Of a stretch of 64,000 nt of DNA, positions 33,893 through 45,579 are shown piece by piece; positions within the stretch are counted from its first letter, which is position 1; every line of letters begins with the position of its first letter. The translations under genes and the position numbers were made by a program. The DNA comes from Carettochelys insculpta (lineage: Eukaryota > Chordata > Testudines > Carettochelyidae), in contig NC_134158.1 in the NCBI RefSeq assembly GCF_033958435.1, positions 5,475,837 to 5,539,836 on the forward strand, read 5' to 3'. Below the pieces are notes generated by a model, which was not told the DNA's origin, ran no database searches, and saw nothing but the letters and a program-made list of their open reading frames with translations.

Positions 33893-35996
33893 GAGGGTAA
33901 GGCTGCAGCTTCACTATGAAATAAATTAGAATATTTGACCTTGATATTATGAATTCAAATAAAGTGTCTACAAAGCTTCTTGAAATTCAACCCACCTTTT
34001 TTCCATGTTGAATCTCTGCACACGTTCAACAGTGTGAGCACTGCATTGTGGGTACCTATCCCACAGTGCTGTAGCCTTGGTGCCTTGTGCGTATTTCATG
34101 TTGGAATCCCAGAATTCACAGCATCAGTAACCATGTGAAAATAGAGCTGGAGGTCGCACCATTTCCTGTCGCAGCATTCCAGTGCAAGCATGGATCCCCA
34201 AATGCTCCAAATCACACCAAAGATTGTTTCAGCAACCACAGTGGCTGTTACACAATTTGTCCTTCAATTCCAAAGCTCAGTGCTGGTTGGCTATCATAAC
34301 GGTGCAGCTGATGATGATGACAAGGATGGTTTGGAAGAGCAAATCTCCCAGCTGTGGTCCAAGAAGTCACAGCTGCCGGCTGCCACCTTTACATTGCTGA
34401 TAGTGGAGTGGCGGTTTTAGACTTGTGAGACTAGCACACTGGTGGGACCACATTGTTTTGGAGTCCTGGGACGACCAGTAGTGGGTGCAGAATTTTCACA
34501 TGCACAAGTCCACTTTTATGGAACTTTGTGATTCGCGGGCACCTGCCCTGAAGTGCAGCAACGCAAGAATGAGGCTGGCTTTAATGGTTCAGAAACGAGT
34601 GGCAATTGCACTGTGGAAGTTTGCAATGTCCTCTCTGTTGCCCTCTTCCTCTGGGCTGCCTTGCGCCTCCAGGCTCACCCTGAACTCCATACTAGGGCCT
34701 CCACCAGTGTCATAATTCAGACCCAGCTCCATGGTGGGATTGCTCCCCATAAGCATGTGCAGCTGTTGATAAGAGCAGCAGGTCTGTGGAGCCGACCCAA
34801 TCACTGGTTGGCTTCCTGGACTTTTTGATAGGCCTGACACCTTCACCAAGCAATGCATTGAGTCCTGGGAGTAACCTCGGATGGCCATCTCATGTGCCAT
34901 CTGATCATAGATGGCCGTGTTTCTCTTGGCCACTCGAAGTCTCTTCACCACTGATTGGTCTCACCAAATGGCAGTAAGATCAAGAATCTCCTGGTGGATC
35001 CACGCTGGGGCTCTCTGCGAGCCTGAGAAGTGCTAGTCAGGTCACTACCCTGAGTGCTCAAGATTGCAGTAGAGGGCTACTGAAAATTACTACTGATGCA
35101 GTGCGATGGCTGCCGATGCAGTGCGACATGATGGGCAAAGGGATTTTTCGTGATGGGCGCCCTTAATGTTTGCAGGGCTGGGCTGCTGAATTCCAATTCC
35201 AGTTCTATCAGAACTTCATGGACTTATGTGATGGAGTTCAGGGGTCCCCATGCACTGCACCCGTCCGCTGGCAGGAGTGACTCTCACTCAGCAGGTAGAA
35301 CAGGAAGTTTATTAGGCAACAGATGCCCAGTTTCTCACAGAAGGTCAGTGCAGCAGTCAGAGACAGTCATTCCAGCCCGTCCCGGGGAGGGAAGCCTGAG
35401 GGGTGCCCCTCTGGGGGGTAGCTTCCCCCCTCGCCAGGCTGGCTGCCTTCCAGCTCCCTCTTCCCTCCAGCTTCTAACTGCAGTCTCCAATTCCAAAACC
35501 CCCTTTGGCTCCTCCCTGCTCTTTGTTCAGGGCAGAGGTGTTACCGGCCAGCCTAGGTTATAGCCCCAGGGTCATCCTTAGCCGCTGGGAGCTGCTCTGC
35601 TTGTCTCACACACCTCCAGCCTGAGTCTCACACATGCATTCCCCCGACTCCATCACAACTTACTTTGACCTTCTTGCTGTACACCTGACAGCAGCGCACA
35701 ACGAAGCGGCCATACTTGTAGGGTCACTGCGTAGCTTTGTGGGATACATACAGGACGGTTCTGGAGGCTCCTAAGTGTGAATTAAGGACATGGTGCTTCC
35801 ACACTAGCCTTGATTTCAAAGACTGTAAATTCGAATTTGATGCTATACCCATGCTGTAATAGCGATATTTTGTAATCAGGAGCACGGCTCCATAAAGCCA
35901 GTTACTAGTATTAACTGGGAAGGCAGTCACCTTTTAATACTGAGCTAATGTCCTGAAATTCAATTTTATCTCGTGGTGTAGGCGCAGCCTAAGTGA
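33893..35996 (-). mobile_element. Myb/SANT-type (Harbinger-like) DNA transposon remnant
   Basis: The left end GGTAAGGCTGCAGCTTCAC..ATGAAATAAATTAG and the right end TCTCGTGGTGTAGGCGCAGCC are imperfect inverted repeats. The minus strand at 34589-34951 encodes VAKRNTAIYDQMAHEMAIRGYS then GSQPVIGSAPQTCCSYQQLHMLMG. This matches the SANT/Myb-like DNA-binding protein (pattern R-N-xx-IY..IA..M..RG..R...QC..K....; QTCRFYxELHAILG) encoded by abundant turtle DNA elements. Stops occur and no DDE nuclease is visible. A solo LTR is inserted at 35227-35657. Confidence 0.75.
35227..35657 (-). mobile_element. Solo LTR with 5-bp TSD
   Basis: The 431-bp element starts TGTGATGGAG and ends CTCCATCACA, a perfect 10-bp inverted terminus. 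The identical 5-mer ACTTA flanks it (35222-35226, 35658-35662). On the minus strand GCCTAATAAACTT provides a polyadenylation signal, setting the orientation. No internal retroviral sequence remains, so it arose by LTR-LTR recombination. Confidence 0.92.
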
Positions 35997-36004
35997 CTCA
36001 CTTG

Positions 36005-36714
36005 AGCTACGTCTACACGTGAAGCCTACATCGAAGTAGCTTATTTCGATGTAGCGACATTGAAATAGTCTATTTCGATGAATAACGTCTACACGTCCTC
36101 CAGGGCTGGCCACGTCGACGTTCAACATCGACGTTGCGCAGCACCGCATCGAAATAGGCGCTGCGAGGGAACGTCTACACGCCACAGTAGCACACATCGA
36201 AATAAGGGTGCCAGGCACAGCTGCAGACAGGGTCACAGGGTGCACTCAACAGCAAGCTGCTCCCTTAAAGGGCCCCTCCCAGACACAGTTGCACTAAACA
36301 ACACAAGATCCACAGAGCCGACAACTGGTTGCAGACCCTGTGCATGCAGCATGGATCCCCAGCTGCCGCAGCAGCAGCCAGAAGCCCTGGGCTAAGGGCT
36401 GCTGCACACGGTGACTATAGAGCCCCGCAGGGGCTGGAGAGAGAGTGTCTCTCAACCCCTCAGCTGATGGCCGCCATGGAGGACCCCGCTACTTCGATGT
36501 TGCGGGACGCGCAACGACTACATGGTCCTTACTTCAACGTTGAACGTCGAAGTAAGGCGCTATTCCCATCCCCTCATGGGGTTAGCGGCTTCGACGTCTC
36601 GCCGCCTAACGTCGATGTTAACTTCGAAATAGCGCCCAACACATATAGCCGTGACGGGCGCTATTTCGAAGTTAGTGCCGCTACTTCGAAGTAGCGTGCA
36701 CGTGTAGACACGGC
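36005..36714. mobile_element. Fold-back MITE, family B, copy 3
   Basis: The ends AGCTACGTCTACACGTG and CACGTGTAGACACGGC are flanked by TTG on both sides (36002-36004, 36715-36717). Subterminal repeats of TTCGATGTAGC / GCTACTTCGAAG are strong. The interior is shared with the copies at 12306 and 19574. Confidence 0.88.
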
Positions 36715-36717
36715 TTG

Positions 36718-38250
36718 GAGAGCAGAGCAGAGCAGGTTGGGAAGACAACAAGCAAACAGGGCAGATTTCCCTTAAAGAGACAGAGGGTGGCTCTTCTCAG
36801 AAACATGTCCAGCCGCAGCCAGCACGCTCTCTTTCACTGTCACATACGCGCAGTCAGTGTCACGTGTGCACTGCACCACACTCAGTCTCTCTCACCAAGT
36901 CTCACACACACTGTGTTTCAAACACACACTTGCTCTGTAGTCCCCAGCCCCAACCCTTCTGCCGAAGGCCCTGCCCGTGCTGGGGGGCCCACAGACTGGC
37001 CACAACCAGCACTACAATTCATGGAGTGGCACCTCTGCAAAAAATACTGCCCCTCCACCAGCCTCGCTCTAGGGTGTTGCGCAACACACTCTCAAGCCTT
37101 GCCTGTTGGGTTACAGCCTCCTTTCAGAGCCAGGGTCACCTGCATGTGAGCAATGGCCATTTAGATATATCTATAGTGCTCTGTGCAGATTTATCGTTTG
37201 TACGCGGGGGACTTAAAGCTGCTGCTGTTCCTCAGGTGTGCTTCCAGGACAGTGCAGCGTGATGCTGCAGGGGCAACCACGCCTCTTGCCTGTGTTTGCA
37301 GAAAGTGGGGCCGTGTGCCTCGTCGTGCAGCTGGAGGTACAATCAGTGAGTAAAACATGTATCAACACATCCTAGCAACAAATGCGAAAGACCCAGTGGG
37401 GTGTTGAAAATGTGCTCCCGGAATGGCCCCATCCCCTGTTTTTTCCCACTCTCCTGTCCCTCCTGTAGTACATTGGTGTCCAGTAAGAAAAATTACCCGA
37501 ATAACCAACTGGGCCTGTGGCTGTGGACACTTACAAATGGGGTAACAGTACATGGATAGTTTTTGTTTGGAGGATCAGGGCAACCTCTCGGTTGCAGCCA
37601 GGACAGTGTCGTTCCTCTTGGAGCACTTTGAATGTACCTGCGTGCAACGCCCAGAGCCTTGAGAGCATGAGCGCTGGCACAGACTACACGGGCATCATTG
37701 TGGTAGCAGACTGAGCAGGGCTGGCCCTACTGCTAAGCAAAACATGCAGCTGTGGAGGGCGTCAACATTTGGGGCACCAAATTTCTTGAAGTTTCATGGT
37801 GCCCTATTCAGCTGTGTGCTTTCTACCTCCACATCAGTCCAGCTGCCTCCAGGCCCTTTTCCTGGCTGCCTGCCCCCAGCTCAGCGCTGGTCTAGTCACC
37901 TGCCCCTGGCTCAGCACTGATCCAGCGAGCTCATCCTCCAGCTGCCCAACCCTGGCTCTGCACTGGTCTGGTGTTCCCCCCTCCCCACAATTCCCAGGCA
38001 CCACACCCTCCATTCAGCACCTGTCCAGTGGCCTCCTGCCCCATCCCCTGGATGCCCCCCCTCCCAGGCCTCTGTGCCCAGGCCCTGCTCACCAGGTTGA
38101 GGTGCATGGCCCTTGTGGGCTGGAAGACAGAGCAGTGGTTAGCAGCAGAGTAGGTGACTAAATGGAAGCGATGCTTTCTCCTTTAAAGTGCCGCTTTTTT
38201 GCATCCAGCAGCGTGGCTCCCTGCTGCTCCTCTGGCCTGTGCCTCCCTCG
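36718..38250. other. No confident gene; possible old repeats
   Basis: The region contains CA-rich tracts near 36840-36930. Around 37715-37800, GGGCTGGCCCTACTGCTAAG and GGGCACCAAATTTCTTGAAG resemble a degenerate DNA transposon, followed by C-rich sequence. No domain-bearing frame is seen. Confidence 0.3.
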
Positions 38251-38254
38251 TAGA

Positions 38255-40460
38255 ATTGTAGGGCCAGAAGGGACCTCAGGAGGTCATTTAGTCCGGCCCC
38301 CTGCTTCAAGCAGAATCAACCCCCACTAAGTCATCCCAGCCAGGACCTTGTCCAGCCGGGAGTGCACTACACTTCTCCTTGCTGAACTGCTTCTTCCATC
38401 CCAAGTGCAGGACTCTACACTTCTCCTTGCTGAACTGCTTCTTCCATCCCAAGTGCAGGACTCTACACTTCTCCTTGCTGAAACACAGCAGATTTCTTTT
38501 GGCCCAGTCCTCAAATTTATCCAGGTCACTCTGGATTCCAGCTCTACCCCCCCAATGTATCTACCTCTCCCGCTAGCTTTGTGTCAGCCGCAAACTTGCT
38601 GAGGGAGCAATCCAGTCCCTCATGCAGGTCATTAAGAAAGACGTTGAACATCACCAGCTCCAGAACCAAGCTTTGCGGCACTCCACTTGAAACTGACCAC
38701 CATCCAGATATTGAGCCATTGACCACTACCCGTTGGGCCTGACTGTCAAGCCAGCTTTCTATCCATCTTATAGTTCATGGATCCAATCCATATTTTCTTA
38801 GCTTATGGGCAAGAATGTTGTAGGAGACAGTATCAAAAACTTTGCTGAAGTCAGGGTATATCATAGCCACTGACTTCCCCATGTCCATAGAGCCTGTTAT
38901 CTTGTCATAGACGCTAATCAGATTGGTCAGGCAGGACTTGCCCTTGGTGAATCCATGTTGGCTACTTTTGATCACTTTCCCCTCTTCCAAGTGCTCCAAA
39001 ATGGATTCCTTGAGGATTCCCTCCATTATTTTCTCAGGAATTGAGGTAAGGCTGACGGGTCTATAGTTCCCTGGATTGTCCTTCTTTCCTTTTTTAAAGA
39101 TGGGCACGACGTTTGCCTTTTTCTAGTCATCTGGGATCTCTCACGATCTCCAAGAATCTCCAAAGATAATGGCCAAAGGCTCAGCAATGACATCTGCCAA
39201 TTCATTCAGTACCCTTGAGTGCATTAAATCCAGAGCCATGGATTTGTGTACATCTAGTTTCTCTAGATAGCTCAGAACTTGTTCCGTCCCCACAGATGGG
39301 CTGCCCTCCACCTTCCCACACTGCACTATCTAGTACCATCGTGTGGGAGTTGACTTTGTCCATGAAGACTGAGGCAAAAAAAGCATTGAATATTTCAGCT
39401 TTTCCGACATCATCTGTCACTAGGTTACCTCCCTCATCCAGTAACGGCTCCACACCTTCTCTGACAACCCATTTATTGTTAACGTGCCTGTAGAAACCCT
39501 TCTTGTTACTCTTCACATCCCTTGCCAGCTGCAGTTCCAATTGTGCTTTCGCTTTCCTGATTACTGCCCGGCGTTCTCCAGCTGTATATTTATACTCCTC
39601 CTTAGTCATCTGCTATGCCACCTATGTAACCATGCATTTACCTCTGTGATTCGACATCCCTAGCCAGACCCCTTCCTTCCACAGGGAGGATGGACGAGAC
39701 CACCACTTGTGCTCCATATTCCTTGATCTTCCTTCCTAGGGTTACATAATCCGCCATGCTCTCATCAAACTTGCTCTTGCTGTATCATTGGTTCCCACAT
39801 GGAGAAGTAGGAAGGGGTAATAATCTATAGGTTTAATGATTTTTGGCAGAGACTCTCTAATATCCCAGATTCTAGCTCCTGGCAAGCAGCAAACTTGCTG
39901 GGATTCTAGGTCCAGGCAGCAGATGGATGACTCTGTTGCTCTTAGGAGGGAGTCCCCGACCATCACCACTTGTCTTCTTCTCTTAGGGGTGGTGGTCATA
40001 GAACTCCCATCCCTAGGACTGCACATCCCATGCCTATGAAACCATGGGTACTCCTTCAGATCCAGTCCCTGTGAGGTATCAGCCCCAGTTATCTCTGCCG
40101 TATCGCCTGTGGAGAGAGGCTGAAAGCAGTTACTTAACTCCACTGGAATTGGAGAGACCTGAACTGGTTTTCTCCTCCTGGAGGTAACCTGCTTCCAGTT
40201 CTCCTCCTTGTTTTGAGCAGCCTGCTGTACCTGCAGTATTATCTGTTGCCTGCTGTCCAGAAAGTCTTCACCGTCTCTGGTGGGACTGAGGGTTGATATT
40301 TGCGCCTCAAGTCCTCTAACCTTCTCTACCAAAATGGCTACCAGCTTTCACTTAGTACATAGAAAATCCTTTCTGTCATCCGGGAGGAAGACAAACATGG
40401 CACATGCCACGCAGGTCACAACAGCACACTCCTCACTAGCCATGTCATTGTCCATTTTTT
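38255..40460 (-). mobile_element. CR1 LINE with ORF1 and ORF2, endonuclease deleted
   Basis: In minus-strand order: an ORF1 start at about 40456 (MDNDMASEECAVVTC), then VRGLEAQISTL, KEENWKQVTSRRRKPV and a GDSL-type esterase-like block (VMVGDSLLRATE, GARIWDI, LLLHVGTNDTARA). After 39742 it jumps to the ORF2 linker (EEYKYTAGERRAVIRKAK, KGFYRHVNNKW, NAFFASVF), then RT (NYRPVSLTSIPEKIMEG, QHGFTKGKSCLTNL, YPDFSKVFDTVSYN, FAADTKLAG). The whole endonuclease is absent between ORF1 and the linker. The RT catalytic FADD is FAAD, and frameshifts are present. The 3' end at about 38255 has the CR1 terminus. Confidence 0.9.
38367..38485. repeat. 48-bp tandem triplication within CR1 RT
   Basis: The unit beginning CTACACTTCTCCTTGCTG starts at 38367, 38415 and 38463. 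The first two are complete and identical, the third partial. In the CR1 frame it repeats 16 residues ([16 protein letters not shown]) in register, so it arose after insertion or in a defective source copy. Confidence 0.95.
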
Positions 40461-41134
40461 CACTTTTCAGAGAGATCCCTTAGATGTTTCTAGTGCCACC
40501 CTGAAGGGCACAAGAGAAACAACGTAAATGAAAGGGAAAACAGATATGGGAGTCCCCTGTAAGGCAAACTCCTTGGCAAAATCCCTGTTAGCTGCTCCTG
40601 TTCCTACCTCCCTCCTGGCCCTGCTCCATGCTGCAACTCTCCCAGACTGGATATCCCTACAGTAAATGGTGTCCAGTCGCGGAGAGTTGGCAACCCCCTT
40701 CCCCCCACAGCTTTAGTCCCCCACTGTCCCCCAGAGAGGTGCCAGTGCCAGGCTGTGTAGGGCACCAGCACTGGTAGGAATGGCTCTGAGAAGGAGCCAC
40801 CTGTAGCTGTTCTGCCCGGGTTTTCAGGCAGAAGTTCAAAGGGAGGAAGAGGTAATCTCAACCTTTTACAGAGGGCAGCCCAGCATGGTTGAGGCTGAGC
40901 AGCCACAGCTGGGAACACGGCAGCCTTAGTGTAAGGAGGTTTGGTTGCTTGGCTGGTTCTTTTTCCCCTTAATGTTTGGTTGTGAATGAACTGGGCACGC
41001 GAGCAGCTCTGATTCCAAACACGCCTCTGTGCAAGAACTGCTGCCTTGTCTTGCTCATTATAATGTACAGTGAGAGCTGGGTTCCCGTTTGTACCAGAAT
41101 GCTTTCTTCCTACACCACAGACCACGAAACACAT
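40461..41134. other. Unannotated stretch between repeats
   Basis: Nothing recognisable apart from a possible CR1 5' UTR directly upstream (minus sense) of the ORF1 start. Confidence 0.3.
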
Positions 41135-41215
41135 ACCAAGCAGTCCTGTAGCACCTTAAAGGGGAACCCATTGATTAGGTAATGAGCCTTGATGGGAAAG
41201 AACCAGGGGGCAGGT
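41130..41215 (-). mobile_element. Penelope-like 3' tail fragment
   Basis: On the minus strand CAAGGCTCATTACCTAATC is followed by TTTAAGGTGCTACAGGACTGC, the tail pattern of the Penelope-like copies elsewhere in the window. Confidence 0.5.
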
Positions 41216-41760
41216 TACTCCCCTTTCTGTTCACTGGAAACCCCAGAGGCCTGGCTGAAAGGAGATATCCCAGGGACTCTGCAGATGCCCTTTTGCCCAT
41301 CTCCACAGAGATGTCAGAGCAGGGGCTAGGCACTCAGCAGGTGGTTGGGCTGAGGAGAAGATGGTGGGTGGCTTGGTGAGAAAGGAGCTTAGAGGCAGGG
41401 CCTCACCATGGAGTGAGGAGCCAGACATTTCTCTCTGCCAGGGAAATACAAACCACCGTGAGAACAAGAGAGCCCCAGATGGAGCAGCTCCGAGCTGGGC
41501 AGCCACTAGGCATAGCCAACATCACAATGAGGGGAAGGGGTGAGCTGCCCCAGGCCTGGGGACAATGTTACAGTGGGGCACCTTCGCCAGCCCCCACAAT
41601 AAACTTTGTTTTTCCTCGTTGGCATGTTGCCACACCACTCGCACCCTCCCCAATCACTGAGATGAAGTCCCTGAACCACTCTCACCCCTGCTCTGGTGTC
41701 CACACCCTCGTCATCATTTAAAACCCACTACCCTCCCCATCACCCTGCTCCACATGCCCC
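41216..41760. other. No recognised feature
   Basis: No domain, no paired splice sites, no repeat ends that I can place. Confidence 0.3.
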
Positions 41761-41761
41761 C

Positions 41762-42490
41762 TGTAATATGATGGGGGTTCTGGGCACAGTGAGGGAACCA
41801 ACCCGGAGTATATTACTTACAACCAGGGCACTGACAGCCCAGGCTGGGATTTCCTTCTCAGTAAGGCAAATCTAACCAGCCACAAAAGCACCTCTGCCAG
41901 CCCCACTGGCCAGCTGGAAGCCACATAAGCAAACCTACAGATTCTCAGCTGCTTTGGAAGCCCAGATAAGCAGCCCCCTTTACTCAGGGGAGAGGCTGTT
42001 AAAACCTATTTCACCAGCTCCACACAGATTCTTCCAGACCCCTGAGTCCCCAGTCAATATATACTTGGATCTTACCCAAACCAGCACGCTGGGCCAATCC
42101 TTTAGAATCTAAAATCTAAAGGTTTATTGAGCAAGCAAGCAAGAAAAGGGTAAGGGAGATTGTTAAAGTGGTACATTACACCTATCAGCTTCAGCTCTTA
42201 ATGCAGGCCAGTGATGTTGTGAAGGTTCACCTCTCACAGAGCTGGAAGAGACCTTGAGAGGTCATTGAGTCCGCCCCCCTGCCCTCTTTTTTTTTTTTTT
42301 TAAAGGAAGAAGTGCTTTTTGCCCCAGATCCCTAAATGGCCCCCTCAAGGCTTGAGCTCACAACCCTGGGTTTAACAGGCCAAGGGTTCAAACCACTGAG
42401 CTATATGACAAATCCTTGAAAGTCTCTGAAATCATCCCCCACAAGGGGGCATGTCACATAGGCTTAGTACACAGAGACTGAAAGAACCGA
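41762..42490 (-). mobile_element. LTR-like copy, interrupted by a SINE
   Basis: It is the reverse of the 21876-22738 sequence. It starts TGTAATATGATGGGGGTTCTGG, shares the CCAGCTTGGG../CCCAGGCTGGGA blocks and the GGTTTATTGAG polyadenylation region, and resumes after a SINE (42230-42412) with CTTGAAAGTCTCTGAAATC. Two copies in opposite orientation make an LTR family likely. Confidence 0.55.
42230..42412 (-). mobile_element. tRNA-derived SINE with CR1-like tail (tortoise type)
   Basis: On the minus strand the head ATATAGCTCAGTGGTTTGA (A box) and GGTTGTGAGCTCAAGCC (B box) are tRNA-like. They are followed by a body with an 18-nt A run. The 3' tail GGACTCAATGACCTCTCAAGG..CTTCCAGCTCTGTGAG is the CR1 LINE terminus. 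A SINE ending in a CR1 tail is the organisation established for tortoise Pol III SINEs, which borrow the CR1 machinery. Confidence 0.8.
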
Positions 42491-42654
42491 AGCCAGGAAA
42501 CAAGATGGTCACTTCCAGGGCCATCTTATAGTCCTTTCTTCTTCCCGTGGACCATGGAGCCACTGGACCAGGTAGGCTGTTGTGGCAAACTGCCATTGGT
42601 TCCTGAGTTTACCAGCACATCCCAGTCCATTTACATAGTGCCCTTTATTCCGCA

Positions 42655-43182
42655 CTGGTGAGGCCACATCTGGAATATTGTGTCCAGTTTTGGGCCCCCC
42701 CAGTACAGAAAGGATGTGGATTTGCTGGAGCAGGTTCAGCGAAGGGCAACAAAAAAGATTAGGGGGCTGGAGCACAAGACCTATGAGGGGAGGCTGAGGG
42801 ATTTGGGCTTGTTTAGTTTACAGAAGACAAGACTTAGGGGTGATTTAATAGAAGCCTTCAACTTACTGGAGGGGACCTGTAAAGAGGAGGGTGAGAAACT
42901 GTTCTCAGTGGTGTCAGATGGCAGAACAAGGCGCAATGGTCTGAAGTTAGACGGGGAGGTGTAGGTTAGATATTAGGAGAAACTACTTCCCCAGGTGGGT
43001 GGTGAAGCACTGGAATGCGTTGCCTAGAGAGGTGGTGGATTCTCCATCCCAAAAGGCTTTTAAGTCCCGGCTTGACAAGTCCTGGCTGGGATGACTTAGT
43101 GGGGGTTGATCCTGCTTGAAGCAGGGGGCTGGACTAGATGACCTCCTGAGGTCCCTTCCAGCCCCAGGATTCTGCGATTCTA
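42655..43182 (+). mobile_element. CR1 LINE 3' end (RT C-terminus plus UTR)
   Basis: Plus-strand translation keeps [24 protein letters not shown] and LGLFSLQKTRLRGDLIEAFNLLEG. Then comes a UTR with GGTGGATTCTCCATCCC and GGACTAGATGACCTCCTGAGG, ending GATTCTGCGATTCTATG. It is well preserved, so fairly young, and truncated at its 5' end. Confidence 0.92.
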
Positions 43183-43783
43183 TGTGGAATGGACGTCTGG
43201 GCATCTGATTTCAATTCTACTGCTCAGCCCAGGTCCCCTGACTGCGTGGGCCGCTGCGGCACATTGCCATTTGCTGCATTCCAGATGACAAGTCCCAAAT
43301 TCCTGAGATGTGTATTCGATGTCTGAGTCCTTGCATAGTCCATCATCCAGGCCAGGGAGGTGACCACACCTCCCATTGTGTACCCTTGGCTCTAAAACAT
43401 TTCTAAAATGGCTACAGAACCACTATCTATAACTTCACACGCAAACAAGGCACAGATACATAAGTGGCATAAACAGTTGCAGGGCATTACTGTCTTTCAT
43501 TACACACCTCACTTGGTCCAACTAGCACAAGATTTGGTGCCACTATATACAATGGTAACATAAATGGCTTCCCATTTAATTTAAAAACCCAGTAATGTCA
43601 CAGCCTGATAGGTGGTCCCAAGCAGGTCCCTCTCTGCTCCCCATTTAAACCAGATAGGCCTGGCCACAGCCCCCACATCCCAGAACTGCTGGGTGCCCCA
43701 GTCCCTCCGCTCACCCCATCTCCCACCTGCCCCACTCAATTCTCCACAGGACACCCTCCTGTAGGGTTACGGTTGCACTTAAA

Positions 43784-43813
43784 GTTAGGGTTAGGGTCAG
43801 GGTTGGGTTAGAA
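43784..43813. repeat. Short degenerate telomere-like repeat
   Basis: GTTAGGGTTAGGGTCAGGG then TTGGGTTAG contains two perfect TTAGGG units and variants. It is only about 30 bp, next to a LINE fragment, so it need not be telomere-derived. Confidence 0.5.
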
Positions 43814-43817
43814 AAAA

Positions 43818-44190
43818 GGTGTTCAACAGGATTCTCTTGGAAAGAATGAAGAGAGACGTTGCTAGAAGAACAGGCCGGCTTCCAAAGGCAGAGACCTTGT
43901 ACTGATCAAATCGCAACTCTGAGTGATCACAGACCAGCCTCTTGAGTGGAACTCCCCCTGCACATCACCTTCAGAGACTCTGCAGAAGCCTTCAACAGCA
44001 TTGATAGACACACACTGTGGAAACAGCTGCACCAACATGTCATCCCATCCAAAATTATTAACCCGACTCGTCCACTGTACAAACCCTCGACATGCCGAGG
44101 TGTTCGTAATGGTGACCTGACAGAAACCTTCAGCGTACTCTCAGGGTACCTACTGTCACCTCTCCTGTTCTTGACCACAATGGTACAAAG
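43818..44190 (+). mobile_element. Non-LTR retrotransposon RT fragment (third lineage)
   Basis: Across frames the plus strand reads VFNRILLERMKRDV, then phrases equivalent to GTPPAHHLQRLCRSLQQH (shifted form of ITFRDSAEAFNSIDRHTLWKQL) and LTETFSVLSGYLLSPLLF. These are the palm blocks of an RTE-like RT. Heavily frameshifted. It lies in what would be the 3' UTR of the minus-strand B30.2 exon. Confidence 0.7.
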
Positions 44191-44246
44191 CACTGGATGG
44201 CGCTAAATACATGCTGGTGTATGGAGCACTGGCCCCGCACTGCAGG

Positions 44247-44773
44247 TTACTCAGCATCTGGGGGAACCAGCCTGATCTCAGCTCTGGAGCCCCACACCGC
44301 AAAGAAAGGGAAGATCTTCTCTCCCTCAAAGGAGGTTGTGAAATTGAAGATGAGAGTCTCGTTCTCAGCATCGTAAAATGCCACCAGTCCTGCTTCATAG
44401 TCCAGGTAGACCCGGATACTCGCAGGATGCCCATTGAGGGGCACGGTGCTCACTGGGGAAGTGTGAATCTGGAACTCCCCGAAGATCTGAAGCACAGCCC
44501 AGATCCCCTTCTCAGGATTAAAGGTCAGACTGCTCTTCCGAGGCACAGACTGTCTGGCTACTCCCACAGCCCAGCCAGATCCCGCTGTGGACTCTACCAC
44601 CCAGAAGTGTCTCCCCGAGTTGAATCCCTCCACACCCAGCACACAAGGCTCCAGATCAAATCTGCTGGGGTTCCCAGCCAGGCTTTGGGGGTTGTTTCCC
44701 ATCCTCACAACCTTTCCGTCTGCAGACAGGACAAGCTTGGGGTTTGCTGTGTCCAGGTCCAGCACCACGTTGG
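44247..44773 (-). CDS. Butyrophilin-like gene: B30.2 terminal exon
   Basis: On the minus strand, acceptor TCTCTCTCTGCAG is followed at 44773 by CC AAC GTG, phase 1, giving ANVVLDLDTANPKLVLSADG. The stop TAA is at 44247. The domain is complete, with HFWVVESTAGSGWAVGVA (the usual acidic EVEV is changed to VVES), KGIWAV, YLDYEAGLVAFYDAEN and FFAVWGS. In butyrophilins this cytoplasmic B30.2 domain binds small ligands or partners. The exon joins in phase to the heptad exon at 46492 and the transmembrane exon at 47218. It differs in many residues from the 31.3-kb copy, so the two are older paralogues and not a recent duplication. No disabling change is seen within the exon. Confidence 0.92.
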
Positions 44774-45575
44774 CTGCAGAGAGAGAGAGAATCAGAGCAT
44801 TACAGACCCTGGCCTGACCCCAAACAGAAACCTGCAGAGTTCTCACCAGACCCCCGCCCCAGGCAGAGACAGGCTAGGGGCAGCACTGGGTGAGCTAGGC
44901 CATGGAGCTGGGCATCTGCGTTCGCCACACTCAGCCTTGCTTGGTGTCCAAGCAGCCCTGGTAGCTGTGTAGTTCCTGTGATGTGTTTAAAAGCAGGCGG
45001 AAATACAGGAAAGAGTTTTTGCGGGAGATTTTGAAATGGCCAGTGCCCGGCAGGTTCAAAACAGAGAGATTTTACTTCATTTTCTTCCCTTATTACCACC
45101 AAAAACGCAAAACAAACAGAACACAACCAAAAGAAATATAAAAAATCCCAAACCTAAACATTCTTCTTGGTCAAATAAAACCTGGACATTTTTGAAAACA
45201 AGCAGCTTTGCATACAAATGCCTGTGTTTGAAAATGCAGTTTTCTGGGGAAATCCTCCACCCAGCTCTCATTCTGAAATTGTGCCAGCTAGCAGTGGGTT
45301 ACTGGGAAGCATCTGGGGATGGTATCTGGTGTACAACCCGCCAAGGTCCATGCTGGGCATGTCAGGACACAGGACACGTGTTCTACTGAGACATGCAGAT
45401 TGCCAGATTATTTCTTATTAAATTATAATTTTTCCTGGTATGGTAGCACCCTGAGGCCCCACCTTAGATTTATAGATTCTGAGACCAGCAGGGTCCACCT
45501 TTTACTTAACATGTCTTTTTAAAGCCCTCCTAGGCCTGGTGTAAGCAGTTTTATACTGATTTCACTCTTTTGCTT
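44774..45575. other. Intron of the butyrophilin-like gene
   Basis: Non-coding sequence between B30.2 and heptad exons. I found no further 21-27-nt heptad exon with good splice sites, although such tiny exons are easily missed. Confidence 0.4.
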
Positions 45576-45579
45576 CAAG

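Noticed and set aside
36864..37262. Plus-strand frame near 37 kb as a gene
   Set aside because: Low-complexity CA-rich codons, no domain and no splice context.
43784..43813. Interstitial telomere as evidence of a chromosome fusion
   Set aside because: Only about 30 bp with two perfect TTAGGG units, next to a LINE fragment. Too short to support this.
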